Shown here: positions 42,915-51,963 of the stretch, in pieces
How the letters are laid out: every line of letters begins with the position of its first letter
How positions within the stretch are numbered: the stretch's first letter is position 1
NCBI RefSeq assembly: GCF_032598905.1
Contig: NZ_CP122458.1
Span: 6,349,001-6,413,000 of the forward strand
From: Streptomyces sp. 11x1
Lineage (GTDB): Bacteria > Actinomycetota > Actinomycetes > Streptomycetales > Streptomycetaceae
Length of the DNA: 64,000 nt
Direction of reading: 5' to 3'
The notes under the pieces: model-generated
What the model was told of the DNA's origin: nothing
Databases searched by the model: none
The model's input: only the letters and a program-made list of their open reading frames with translations
Position numbers and translations under genes: made by a program

Positions 42915-44366
42915 TTACGGGGCGCACGTCACCTGGTCGCCGCGTACCACTCCCGACTCGCCGCGCTCGGGGTCCTCGGCCCGTACCTTGCGGACGCCCT
43001 TGAAGTCCGTGCCGGCGACCACCTTCATGACCGGGCCCTGGGCGCGGACCGGGCGGAGCTGCGAGCCCGGGAGGGCGGCCGCGAGGGAGCGGGCGGAGCG
43101 GTCCCAGCGGGGGTCGTGGAGGACCAGGGTGCGGGTGGCGTTCGGCTGCGCGGCGTTGACCGGGGTCCTCGTGGTGCGGAAGCCGGTGGCGGCCAGCTGA
43201 CGGTCGACCTTCTTGCCGAGGCCAGGGACGGCGGTGCCGTTCTCGACCTGGACGCGGATCTGCTGCGGGGCCACGTCGACGAGCGCGTAGGAGCCGCCGG
43301 CCTTGTAGGGGGCGAGGGGGCGGTCGTCGCGCAGGGCGTCGAAGAGGCGGGCGGCCTTGGCGTCGTCCCACTTCAGCGTCGAACCGACGCCCTCCACCGC
43401 GTACCCCATGCGCCCGATGGGCACGGTGGTGAACTCCGACGAGGCCGGGGTGAGGTTGCGCATCGCGCGGCCGAGGTCGATCAGCTCACCGGTGCCGAAC
43501 TCCTTGTCGGCGCGGACGGAACCGAGGACGGCCTGGGTGATGTCCCGGAACTTCATCGGGTTGAGCAGCACCCCGGAGGAGGTGGCCTGGGACATCAGGG
43601 ACGCCATGAACCGCTGCTGGCGCTTCATCCGGCCCAGGTCGGAGGAGCCGTCGGCGTGCCGGGAACGGACGTACTGGAGGGCCTCGCCGCCGTCCAGCTC
43701 ATGGGTGCCCGCGTCCAGGTCGAGGCCGGTGTAGGAGTCCTTGAGGGGGCGGGTGGTGCAGATCTCGACGCCGCCGAGGACGTCGACGGTCCGCATGAAG
43801 CTGGTGAAGTCGACCTCGACGTAGTGGTCGATCTTCACCTTGGTCATGTGCTCGACCGTGCGCACGGTCAGCTGCGGCCCGCCCTCCGAGTAGGCCGCGT
43901 TCAGCTTGATCGGGTGGGAGCGTGAGACCTTGCCGGTGGCGCGGTCGGTGTGCTCGGGCGTCTCGGCGTACGAGTCGCGTGGCAGGCTCACGACGCTCGC
44001 GCGCTCCCCGTCCTCCGAGATGTGCACGATCATCATCGTGTCCGTGCAGTGGCAGGGGGCCCCACCCAGCCGGTACCTGCGCCGTTCCTCCTCGCTGATC
44101 CGGTTGCGGCCGTCGGTGCCGACCAGCAGCACGTTCATGCCGTGGCCCGCCTCGGGGCGGTTCTTCATGTCCTTGAAGGCGTCGACCCGCTTGATCTCGC
44201 CGTCCAGGCGGGTCACCACCGCGTGCCCGATGCCCGCGGCGGCCAGCACCACCACCGAGAGCGTGGTCACCGCCTGCATGGCCCAGCCCCGCCGCCGGGG
44301 GCGCACGGGGGGCCGGGGCTGCTGCGGACGGGCTGGACGGCGGGGCGGTGTGGACACGGGGGACAC
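42915..44366 (-). CDS. LCP family protein 2 with LytR_C domain
   Basis: 483 residues. A short Pro/Arg-rich cytoplasmic tail and one span (AMQAVTTLSVVVLAAAGIGH) precede the LCP domain (about 75-300: MNVLLVGTDGRNR, TMMIVHISEDGERASVVSLP, IKLNAAYSEGGPQLTVRTVE, EALQYVRSRHADGSSDLGRM). Residues about 370-470 form the LytR C-terminal domain (IRVQVENGTAVPGLGKKVDR), often found fused to LCP enzymes. The start is GTG 44366 with CGGAG very close; GTG 44357 is an alternative. It is divergent from the glycosyltransferase gene, suggesting a shared pathway. Confidence 0.9.
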   Translation of the reverse strand: MSPVSTPPRRPARPQQPRPPVRPRRRGWAMQAVTTLSVVVLAAAGIGHAVVTRLDGEIKRVDAFKDMKNRPEAGHGMNVLLVGTDGRNRISEEERRRYRLGGAPCHCTDTMMIVHISEDGERASVVSLPRDSYAETPEHTDRATGKVSRSHPIKLNAAYSEGGPQLTVRTVEHMTKVKIDHYVEVDFTSFMRTVDVLGGVEICTTRPLKDSYTGLDLDAGTHELDGGEALQYVRSRHADGSSDLGRMKRQQRFMASLMSQATSSGVLLNPMKFRDITQAVLGSVRADKEFGTGELIDLGRAMRNLTPASSEFTTVPIGRMGYAVEGVGSTLKWDDAKAARLFDALRDDRPLAPYKAGGSYALVDVAPQQIRVQVENGTAVPGLGKKVDRQLAATGFRTTRTPVNAAQPNATRTLVLHDPRWDRSARSLAAALPGSQLRPVRAQGPVMKVVAGTDFKGVRKVRAEDPERGESGVVRGDQVTCAP

Positions 44367-44501
44367 CTCCGCGAGACCGGTCAGGGGAAGGGGGAGAAGT
44401 CAGAGAACCTTGAGCACCGTAGGGTCCCGGCCTCCGCGCCCCGCGCACGCGCCCGGGCGGCGCGCGTTGGTGTCCCCCGTTCGCGGTAACGTGAGCCCCC
44501 T

Positions 44502-45530
44502 ATGAACGCCAAGCCCGACGTGCAGCTCCCCGCCGTGTCCGTGATCATGCCCGTCCTCAACGAGGAGCGGCATCTGCGCGGAGCCGTCCAAGCGATCCTC
44601 GCGCAGGAGTACGCCGGCGAGATGGAGGTCGTGATCGCCCTCGGTCCGTCCACGGACCGCACGGACGAGATCGCCGCCGAGCTCGTACGCGAAGACCCGC
44701 GCGTCCACACGGTCCCGAACCCCACCGGCCGGACGCCCGCCGCCCTCAACGCCGCGATCAAGGCCTCCCGCCACCCGATCGTGGTCCGGGTCGACGGCCA
44801 TGGCATCCTCTCCCCGAACTACATCGCCACTGCGGTCCGGCTCCTGGAGGAGACCGGCGCGCAGAACGTCGGCGGCATCATGCACGCCGAGGGCGAGAAC
44901 GACTGGGAGCACGCGGTCGCCGCCGCGATGACCTCGAAGATCGGCGTCGGCAACGCCGCCTTCCACACGGGCGGCGAGGCGGGGCCGGCCGAGACGGTCT
45001 ACCTGGGTGTCTTCCGGCGTGAGGCGCTGGAGCGGCAGGACGGCTACAACGTGGAGTTCATCCGCGCCCAGGACTGGGAGCTGAACTTCCGGATCCGTGA
45101 GGCGGGCGGCCTCATCTGGTTCTCGCCCGAGCTGCGGGTGTCGTACCGGCCCCGCCCCAGCGTGAAGGCGCTCGCCAAGCAGTACAAGGACTACGGGCGC
45201 TGGCGGCACGTCGTCGCCCGCTACCACGAGGGCTCCATCAACCTGCGCTACCTCGCCCCGCCGACCGCGGTGTGCGCGATCGTGGCCGGCACCCTGGTGG
45301 GCGCCCTGGTGAACCCGCTGGGCTTCGTCGTCCCCGGCGGCTATCTCGCGGCGATCGTCGCGGGCTCGATCCCGGCGGGCAAGGGACTGCCGCTCAAGGC
45401 CCGCCTCCAGATCCCTGTCGCCCTCGCCACCATGCACATGTCCTGGGGCTTCGGCTTCCTCACCAGCCCCCGGTCCCTGGCGAAGAAGGTCATCGCGTCC
45501 CGCCGCCCCGCGGTGCTGACCGAGGGCTGA
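44502..45530 (+). CDS. Family 2 glycosyltransferase (ExoA-like) with C-terminal membrane segments
   Basis: 342 residues. The GT-A domain begins VSVIMPVLNEERHLRGAVQA and shows the nucleotide-sugar region VVIALGPSTDRTDEIAAELV, VVRVDGHGILSPNY (DGH where many members have DxD), and the acceptor motif AQDWELNFRIREAGG. Three hydrophobic stretches near the end (TAVCAIVAGTLVGALVNPLG, VPGGYLAAIVAGSIP, ALATMHMSWGFGFL) anchor it at the membrane. It probably adds a sugar to a lipid-linked surface glycan. It is surrounded by LCP genes that could transfer that glycan to the wall; the sugar is unknown. Confidence 0.88.
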   Translation: MNAKPDVQLPAVSVIMPVLNEERHLRGAVQAILAQEYAGEMEVVIALGPSTDRTDEIAAELVREDPRVHTVPNPTGRTPAALNAAIKASRHPIVVRVDGHGILSPNYIATAVRLLEETGAQNVGGIMHAEGENDWEHAVAAAMTSKIGVGNAAFHTGGEAGPAETVYLGVFRREALERQDGYNVEFIRAQDWELNFRIREAGGLIWFSPELRVSYRPRPSVKALAKQYKDYGRWRHVVARYHEGSINLRYLAPPTAVCAIVAGTLVGALVNPLGFVVPGGYLAAIVAGSIPAGKGLPLKARLQIPVALATMHMSWGFGFLTSPRSLAKKVIASRRPAVLTEG

Positions 45531-45545
45531 GCATCCCGTACGGAC

Positions 45546-45586
45546 GAGCAGGGCCCCTCACGTCGATGACGTGAGGGGCCCTGCTC
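45546..45586. terminator. Perfect 19-bp stem-loop terminator between convergent genes
   Basis: GAGCAGGGCCCCTCACGTC (45546-45564) and GACGTGAGGGGCCCTGCTC (45568-45586) pair perfectly around the loop GAT. It lies 15 bases after the glycosyltransferase stop and 52 bases beyond the stop of LCP protein 3. Confidence 0.9.
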
Positions 45587-45638
45587 GGCTACGGACGGCT
45601 CGCTGCCCGGCTCAGGTACGGGCGGTCGGCGCGGTCAG

Positions 45639-47333
45639 TCACCAGGTGAACCCCGGATTGACCTTCATGCACGCCTTCTTGTTGGCGCCGTTGAGGGCGT
45701 CCGCCGACTCGGGAGTCGTGTCGTCCTCCTTCTCGGCCTGGTACGTCTTCCCCTCCCGCCAGTCGGCCCCGACGACGAGCGTGACACCGCTGACGTTCGT
45801 GGACTTCTCCACCTGGCCCAGCGGGATGCCGAGGGCCTTGGCGACGGCCTGGGCGTCGCCCTCCAGCTCGGCGCTCGGGAAGCGCACGACCGTCTTGTCC
45901 TCGGCGGTCGCGGTGGTCGCGTCGGACGAGGACTTGGCGAAGCCCTCCTCGACGAGCAGCTGGGACACCGTGTGCGCGCGGCCGGCGACCGGGGCGAGGG
46001 TGGAGGTCATGGTGCCGTTGACCACCAGCACCCCGATCTCGTCCTTCGCCGCAGCCGGGTCGTCGGACGTCGCGTCCTCGGTGGCGGCCTTCTTCTTGTC
46101 CTTGCCGTCCAGGGAGATGTCCTCGCGCACCAGCCGGAACAGCTTCTCCGCGTCGCCCTCCTTGGGGACGACGCGCGCGCCGGCGTACGTGTACGGCATC
46201 GTCGTCATCGTGATCCGGGCCGGCTCGACCTTGCGCAGCTCCGTGCTGAGGTCGTAGAGCTTGGCGACGTCACCGAGGCCCTCGTCGACGGTGAGCGCGT
46301 CGGTGGCCTCCTCGGCGAGCCTGCGCAGCTTGTTCGGGTTGGTGATCGTGGCGTTCTCGCGCAGCTCGCGGACCATGGCGTTCATGTACTGGTGCTGGGC
46401 CTTGGCGCGCGCGATGTCGCTGCCGTCCTCGAAGCCGTACCGGGTGCGCAGCCACTGCAGGGCCTGCTTGCCCTTGATGTAGGTGGTGCCCTTCTCCAGC
46501 TTCAGCCCCGAGCCCTTGCCGTCGCTGGTGTGCGAGTAGATGTTGGCGTCCACACAGACGGGCACGCCGCCGATCGCGTCGGCCATCGACACCACGCCGG
46601 AGAAGTCGACCATCATGAAGTGGTCGATGCGGATGCCGGTCAGCTTCTCCCAGGTGGCGACCGTGCAGCCGGGGCCGCCGCGCTCCAGCGACTGGTTCGT
46701 CATCACATGGGTGAGCGCCTCGTACACCTCGCCGCTGTCCGGGTCGGTGCACTTGGGGATGTCCAGCAGGGTGTCGCGGGGCATGCTGACGACCGACATG
46801 TTGGTGCGGTCCGCGGACAGGTGCAGCAGCATCTGGACGTCGGCGAGCGCCGGTCCGTTGAAGTTCTCCTTGGCGCCGCCGAGCTTCTGGTTCTCGGCGG
46901 TGTCCCGCGCGTCCGAGCCGATCAGCAGGATGTTCAGCGGGGTCTGGCCGGCCGCGTTCGGCGTCGGCTCGGCGATCTTCGTGTCGCCGAGGTTCAGCTT
47001 CTCCTTCTTGATGTTGCCGTTGAGGTGCTGGTAGTAGAGGTAGCCGGCACCAGCGGTGCCGAGTATCACCACCGCCAGGACCATCGCCGACCAGCGCAAC
47101 ACCCGTCTGCGCCGGGGCCTTTCGGGGGCCTTCGCGCGCCCCCGGCCACCGCCTGAGCCGTCGCGGCGCTTCCGTCCGCCCTGCGCGGGCACCCTGACGT
47201 CCGTGTCGCCGTCCGAGCCGGACGCCTCGCCCCTCGGATCCAGGTCCCCCTTCGGACCCAGGTCTCCGTCCTGCTCGCCGGGTTCCTCGACACGCGGTCG
47301 CCCCCCGTCCCCGCGCACGTCGCTCCGTACCAT
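45639..47333 (-). CDS. LCP family protein 3 with LytR_C domain
   Basis: 564 residues. A long charged cytoplasmic region (1-85, rich in Arg/Asp/Gly) leads to a span (AMVLAVVILGTAGAGYLYYQ) and the LCP domain (LNILLIGSDARDTAENQKLG, VQMLLHLSADRTNMSVVSMP, DHFMMVDFSGVVSMADAIGG, ALQWLRTRYGFEDGSDIARA). Residues 420-555 carry a LytR_C-type domain (IGVLVVNGTMTSTLAPVAGR, VVRFPSAELEGDAQAVAKAL) ending with one cysteine. The motif YLYYQHLNGNI after the membrane is nearly the same as in LCP protein 4, so these two are recent duplicates. ATG 47333 has GGAGGGG eight bases upstream; ATG 47417 lacks a binding site. Confidence 0.88.
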   Translation of the reverse strand: MVRSDVRGDGGRPRVEEPGEQDGDLGPKGDLDPRGEASGSDGDTDVRVPAQGGRKRRDGSGGGRGRAKAPERPRRRRVLRWSAMVLAVVILGTAGAGYLYYQHLNGNIKKEKLNLGDTKIAEPTPNAAGQTPLNILLIGSDARDTAENQKLGGAKENFNGPALADVQMLLHLSADRTNMSVVSMPRDTLLDIPKCTDPDSGEVYEALTHVMTNQSLERGGPGCTVATWEKLTGIRIDHFMMVDFSGVVSMADAIGGVPVCVDANIYSHTSDGKGSGLKLEKGTTYIKGKQALQWLRTRYGFEDGSDIARAKAQHQYMNAMVRELRENATITNPNKLRRLAEEATDALTVDEGLGDVAKLYDLSTELRKVEPARITMTTMPYTYAGARVVPKEGDAEKLFRLVREDISLDGKDKKKAATEDATSDDPAAAKDEIGVLVVNGTMTSTLAPVAGRAHTVSQLLVEEGFAKSSSDATTATAEDKTVVRFPSAELEGDAQAVAKALGIPLGQVEKSTNVSGVTLVVGADWREGKTYQAEKEDDTTPESADALNGANKKACMKVNPGFTW

Positions 47334-47623
47334 CTCCCTGCCCCTCCCCACCCTGCCGTGGCGGGGCCGTCCCCGCCTCCTGTTGGACCGTCGAGAACCC
47401 AACCTGGATGTACTCATGTTCTGTTGAACGCGTCATGTGTTCCGACCGGATGACATGCGGACACGGGTCGGCGCGGGGGCACGTACCGCCCCACGGCACT
47501 TTCGACGACATTCAGAACCGACCGGGCGGGTGCGTCGTCGCGCCCGCCCGGTACAACACCGGATCTCTCGGCTGTCCTGTACTGCTCGCGTCCGGTAGGA
47601 CGCGCCATGACCCCCTCAGGTCA

Positions 47624-49378
47624 TCAACTGGCGCACTTTTCCTTGTCCGCGGTGTTCTTCTGGACGTCCAGATCCGCCGCCGAGCCGCCGCTGAGCGGCA
47701 CCCCGGCTCCCTTGAAGTCCTCGCCCAGGGTCAGCACCATCGAGGGCAGTCCCTGGGAGTTGGTCTCGCTGTTGCCCTTGCCGGGCTTCAGCGCGGACGC
47801 GGACAGACCCATCAGGTCGGCCAGCTTGCGCGCCTGGTCGGCCTGGTCGGGGTCGTACGCGAGGGTCGTCTTCGTCAACGTCTTGTCGGCGTTGCCGAGT
47901 TGGCTGGACTTGGTCACGCCGACATCATTCTGCAGCCAGTTGAGAGTGGCCTGTGCGCTGCCGGCCTCGGCACCGCCGTTGTAGACGCTGACCCGGACCT
48001 CGGAGGCGTCGGCGCGCGAGCCCTTGAGCTTCGCGGCCTCCTTCTCCTTCTTCTGCTTCTTCACCTCGGTGAGCGAGACGTCGTTCCTGATGGTCTCGAA
48101 GAGCTGCTCGGCCTTGCCCGGGGTGGGCAGCACGGTCGCGCCGTCGGTGTTGTCGACGACCGGCACGGTGGTGAAGGTGATGTTCTTCGTCTTCACCTTG
48201 CCGACCTCCTGGCCGAGCGAGGCCAGCACCTTGATGTCGGAGATCTTGGAGTCGACCGACAGCGCGCTGGTGGCGGCCTCCGCGAGGTCCAGCACCTTCG
48301 TCGGGTCGGTCAGCGTGTCCTTGGACTTCATCTGGCGGATCATCGAGCTGAGGAACTGCTGCTGCAGCTCGATCCGGCTCAGGTCGCTGCCGAGGCCGAC
48401 GCTGTAGCGGGTGCGCAGGAACGCCAGCGCCTCCTCGCCCTCGATGGTGTGCTTGCCCGCGGTGAGGTCCAGCTTGGACTTGGAGTCCTTGATGTCCTTC
48501 TCCAGGCACACCTCGACACCGCCGATGGCCGTGGAGAGCGTCTTCACCGCGTTGAAGTCGGCGACCATGAAGTGGTCCGACTTGATGCCGGTCAGCTCCT
48601 CCACGGTGCGCACCGTGCAGCTCGGCGTGCGGCCGTACTGGCCGAGGCTCGTGTTGAACCGGACGTTCGGCGTCCCCGCGATGTTCTTCTTGGAGCCGTC
48701 CTCCTGCGTGGTCGGGCAGTCGGGGACGTCCACGATCATGTCGCGCGGGATGCTCATCGCGGTCGCGTTCGTACGGTCCTTGGAGACGTGCAGCAGGATC
48801 GTGGTGTCGGCGTGGCCGACGCTGTCCTTGTCGCCGTAGCTCCCGTTGCCCGCGCCGGTCCGCTTGTCCGTGCCGATCACCAGCAGGTTGATCGCCCGGT
48901 CCTTGCTGAAGCCGCCGGTGCCCGCGCCGTCGTCCGAGATCTTCTGGATGTTGTTGTTGAGGTGCTGGTAGTAGAGGTAGGCGGCGCCAGTGACGCCGAC
49001 CAGTACGAACGCCAGCGTGCCGCCCGTCCACACCAGTATCCGTTTGCCCGTCGACTTCTTCTTGGGCTTCGTCTTGCCCCGGCCGCCCCGGCGGCCCGGC
49101 AGCGGGTCCTCCTCGGGCGTGCCCCGTCGGCGCCGGGGTCCCGGCAGCGTGTCGGGGATCTCCCGGGTGTCCGTGCCCGCCGACGCGGAGCGCGCGGACG
49201 TTCCGCCGGCCGCGGCCCTGGCCCCCGCCGCCGCGGGCGTGGCCCGGCGCGGCCTCGGCACCGCCGACTGCGGTGCGGAAGGGGTCAGTCGCAGTTCGTA
49301 TTCACCGGTGCTCGGGTTGAGTACCCACTGGTCTGCGGGGTCGATGTCGTCCGCCCGCCCACGGCCTTGCGCGTCCAC
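47624..49378 (-). CDS. LCP family protein 4 with LytR_C domain
   Basis: 584 residues. The N-terminus ADDIDPADQWVLNPSTGEYE followed by LRL is a motif I recall from actinobacterial LCP proteins. A basic stretch (GKTKPKKKSTGKR) precedes the span WTGGTLAFVLVGVTGAAYLY. The LCP domain holds INLLVIGTDKRTGAGNGSYG, ILLHVSKDRTNATAMSIPRD, SDHFMVADFNAVKTLSTAIG and ALAFLRTRYSVGLGSDLSRI. A LytR_C domain follows at about 440-560 (VRVSVYNGGAEAGSAQATLN). GTG 49378 with GGAGGA upstream is the likely start; the frame to 49489 has no signal. It is the closest relative of LCP protein 3. Confidence 0.9.
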   Translation of the reverse strand: MDAQGRGRADDIDPADQWVLNPSTGEYELRLTPSAPQSAVPRPRRATPAAAGARAAAGGTSARSASAGTDTREIPDTLPGPRRRRGTPEEDPLPGRRGGRGKTKPKKKSTGKRILVWTGGTLAFVLVGVTGAAYLYYQHLNNNIQKISDDGAGTGGFSKDRAINLLVIGTDKRTGAGNGSYGDKDSVGHADTTILLHVSKDRTNATAMSIPRDMIVDVPDCPTTQEDGSKKNIAGTPNVRFNTSLGQYGRTPSCTVRTVEELTGIKSDHFMVADFNAVKTLSTAIGGVEVCLEKDIKDSKSKLDLTAGKHTIEGEEALAFLRTRYSVGLGSDLSRIELQQQFLSSMIRQMKSKDTLTDPTKVLDLAEAATSALSVDSKISDIKVLASLGQEVGKVKTKNITFTTVPVVDNTDGATVLPTPGKAEQLFETIRNDVSLTEVKKQKKEKEAAKLKGSRADASEVRVSVYNGGAEAGSAQATLNWLQNDVGVTKSSQLGNADKTLTKTTLAYDPDQADQARKLADLMGLSASALKPGKGNSETNSQGLPSMVLTLGEDFKGAGVPLSGGSAADLDVQKNTADKEKCAS

Positions 49379-49622
49379 GGTTGTCTGATTCCTCCGTCGG
49401 GGCCACGCGGCGTCTTCCCCCTCAAAAGACGCTCGGGTCTCGCTGCAAGTGGTGCGTGACCGATAGGCCTGACACACCGGATCGCTCACACTAGCCGCAC
49501 GATCAGGCGTCCAGCGACGGCGGTGACAAATTGCACGTCCCTACAACCGGGCAATCCGCCCATTTCCTAGAGCATTTGTTCCTTGTGTTGACGTGCGCTT
49601 TACCCGCGGAACCCCTCCGGAG

Positions 49623-50819
49623 TCATCCGCAGTCCTTCTCGGCGGCCGTGCTGCCGCGGAAAGTCGGTACGGGATCGGGTGTCCCGGAGAGGCTTCCCGA
49701 AAGCTCTTCCGCATGCCCTTCCCGTGTCCCCGTGGGGAGTTCGCGGGCCACCGCCACGGGCGCGTCGGCGCGCAGCCGTACGAAAAGGCTCCGCGCCGCC
49801 GGCTCGACGAGCTCGTCACGATTGACGTCGTACGCATACGACTTTCGTGGAACGGTCAGGAATTGCACCTTTTCCATGGGGATCGTGCGCAGGCCGCGCA
49901 CCAGGTCGTAAAGCCCGCGCAGACTCGCCAGTCCCGGGTCCGTGGTGAGCGACGAGGTGGCCGCGTCGAGCACCGGATACAGCTTCACGGGATTCAGCAG
50001 GACGTCATTGCCGCGCACCTTCGCCGCCAGCGCCGCGAGGAACCGCTGCTGCCGGTCCATCCGCTCCGTGTCGCTGCCGTCACCCAGTGACTTGCGGGCC
50101 CGCACATATCCCAGGGCCTGTTCCCCGTCGAGTTTCACCCTGCCCGCGGGCAGCCGCAGGCCGGCCTGTTTGTCGTGAATGGGTTCGGTGAGACACACCT
50201 CCACCCCGTCCACGGCGTCGACCATCTCCTTGAAGCCGCTGAAGTCCACCACGATGTGATGGTCGATCCTGATATCGGTCATGCGCTCGACCGTACGAAT
50301 CGTGCAGGCCGAACCGCCGCTCTGGAAAGCGTAGTTGAACATGGTGAACACTGGTTTGGTGTGACTGCCGTCGGGCCGCCGACAGCTCGGCACGTCCACC
50401 ATCAGGTCCCGGGGCAGTGACACCGCGGTCGCGCTGCGCCGGTCCGCCGCGAGATGCAGCAGGATCGTCGTGTCGGACCGCTCGGTGCCCGAGTCCCGCC
50501 CGTACTCGCCGTTCTCGCCCCCCGACCGCGAGTCCGACCCGATGACGAGGATGTTCTGCGCGCCCCGCACCAGCGCCGTCGGCCGCTCCTTCTCGTACCG
50601 CGCCAGCTCGTCCGCCGCCGTCCGGTCCGAGGTGATGTTCCCGTCCAGCTTCTGGTACGCCGCCCACCCCACGCCCAGCGCGCCGGCGACCGCCAGGACG
50701 GCGCCGGCCCCGACCCATCGCGCCCACCGACGCCGACGGCGACGCCGGGGTCCGAGCCGGGTGGGCGAACCGCCCGCACCGGGCCCCAGCCCACGCGCCT
50801 GCCCTCCGACGTCGTCCAC
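49623..50819 (-). CDS. LCP family protein 5, short form
   Basis: 398 residues. After an Arg-rich cytoplasmic tail (RLGPRRRRRRRWARWV) comes one span (GAGAVLAVAGALGVGWAAYQ) and the LCP domain (NILVIGSDSRSGGENGEYGR, TILLHLAADRRSATAVSLPR, IDHHIVVDFSGFKEMVDAVD, ALGYVRARKSLGDGSDTERM). The C-terminus is short and lacks LytR_C. Start GTG 50819; GAGG lies about 12 bases upstream. Upstream GC-rich sequence joins a stem-loop belonging to the next gene. Substrate differences between the five LCP proteins cannot be read from sequence. Confidence 0.9.
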   Translation of the reverse strand: MDDVGGQARGLGPGAGGSPTRLGPRRRRRRRWARWVGAGAVLAVAGALGVGWAAYQKLDGNITSDRTAADELARYEKERPTALVRGAQNILVIGSDSRSGGENGEYGRDSGTERSDTTILLHLAADRRSATAVSLPRDLMVDVPSCRRPDGSHTKPVFTMFNYAFQSGGSACTIRTVERMTDIRIDHHIVVDFSGFKEMVDAVDGVEVCLTEPIHDKQAGLRLPAGRVKLDGEQALGYVRARKSLGDGSDTERMDRQQRFLAALAAKVRGNDVLLNPVKLYPVLDAATSSLTTDPGLASLRGLYDLVRGLRTIPMEKVQFLTVPRKSYAYDVNRDELVEPAARSLFVRLRADAPVAVARELPTGTREGHAEELSGSLSGTPDPVPTFRGSTAAEKDCG

Positions 50820-50921
50820 TTCCGGCCACCCCTCACGGCGTACGAGCGAGTCGTTGCTCCTACGACGATGGCGCGGGACGGGGGTGGAGGGCGGCCGGTG
50901 CTAGGCCGAACGGGGTATGGT

Positions 50922-50954
50922 CGCGCCCCGAAGGGGCGCGGGGAACTGCGCGAG
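50922..50954. repeat. Stem-loop fused to dispersed repeat core (copy d), likely terminator
   Basis: CGCGCCCC (50922-50929) pairs with GGGGCGCG (50933-50940) around GAA, and the repeat continues GGGAACTGCGCGAG to 50954. It lies downstream of the half-length AMP-ligase-like gene (leftward, stop at 51070). Confidence 0.75.
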
Positions 50955-51069
50955 CAACCACGACGCACCCGCGGCCGCCGACGGACCTCACTCCCCAGGG
51001 CGGCTCCGCGAGCCGGACCCCCGCTACCGCGGCCCCGCGGCGTCAGCGCGCACAGTCACCGAGAACACG

Positions 51070-51825
51070 TCACCGCGAGACCGAAGTGACCCGCTCACTC
51101 TCGATCCGCTTGGCGAGCGCGTCCTCGCCCAACCGCTCAAGATGCCGGCACAGCACCACCGACCCCCCGCTGGCGAGCGGCCCGTACAACCCCGCGGCCA
51201 GCCCTTCCCACGTGTCGTACCCCAGCCCCGACAGCAGACGGGACCCCGGCCCCGTCAGCCCCAGCCCGGCCGCTTCGGCCCGGGCCCGCTCCACGACCTG
51301 CGCCCCGCTGAACTCCCGCCCGGCAACGACCAGCGCCGCGTCCTCGGGATCCACCGGCGCGTACGCCACGAACCGGTCCCCCTGCGACGGCACCTCGACG
51401 GCGTAGTCCGCGAACCCGGCGGGCGCCTGCGGGAACCGCCCCCCGAGCGGCCGCAGCGCGAGAGCGATCCGCTCCCCGGAGCACGCCCGGGCCGCGTCCA
51501 GCGTGTCCGGTCCGCTCACCACGACGTCGGCCGCCGCCGGGTCCCCGCCGACCTCGGCGATCACCCCGACCGACGAACACGCGAGCAGCCACACCGCCGT
51601 CTGCCAGTGCGCCGGCAGCAGCAGCGCGACCCGGTCGCCCGGCTCGGCGGACAACTCGCCCTGGAGGAGGTTCGCGGTCTTGGCCACCCAATTGGCGAAG
51701 GTGGCCACGGACAATTCGACCCGCTCGCCCGTGGTGTCGTCGTAGAAGGTCACCAGCGGGCGCGCGGGATCCGCGGCCAGCGCGGATCGCAGCAGGTCGG
51801 CCGGGGTGCGGTCGGTGGTGTTCAT
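51070..51825 (-). CDS. TIGR03089-type protein, N-terminal part of an AMP-forming ligase fold
   Basis: 251 residues. It resembles only the first subdomain of acyl-CoA synthetases/ANL ligases: PARPLVTFYDDTTGERVELS, TFANWVAKTANLLQGELSAE, PGDRVALLLPAHWQTAVWLL and the later SRLLSGLGYDTWEGLAAGLY. The Ser/Thr/Gly-rich P-loop, the adenylate-binding YGxTE motif and the C-terminal catalytic lysine domain are absent, so it cannot adenylate by the usual mechanism. This short form is a conserved actinobacterial family of unknown role, not a recent truncation. ATG 51825 begins MNTTDRTPADLL. It is divergent from the secreted amidase. Confidence 0.85.
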   Translation of the reverse strand: MNTTDRTPADLLRSALAADPARPLVTFYDDTTGERVELSVATFANWVAKTANLLQGELSAEPGDRVALLLPAHWQTAVWLLACSSVGVIAEVGGDPAAADVVVSGPDTLDAARACSGERIALALRPLGGRFPQAPAGFADYAVEVPSQGDRFVAYAPVDPEDAALVVAGREFSGAQVVERARAEAAGLGLTGPGSRLLSGLGYDTWEGLAAGLYGPLASGGSVVLCRHLERLGEDALAKRIESERVTSVSR

Positions 51826-51963
51826 CCGCGTAAGGGTACGCGGGGACCGCCGCGCCCGTGGTTCCCGGCGGACCCGAGAGCTAACCGGTTCGGCGGAGCG
51901 GAGCCGACGACCCGTCAATCCCGCGATGGACAGATATGTATGACTATGTCCAGGATCGGAAGC

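Noticed and set aside
47408..49459. A 683-codon plus-strand open frame over LCP protein 4
   Set aside because: Antisense to an intact LCP gene with all motifs; no start signal and no fold.
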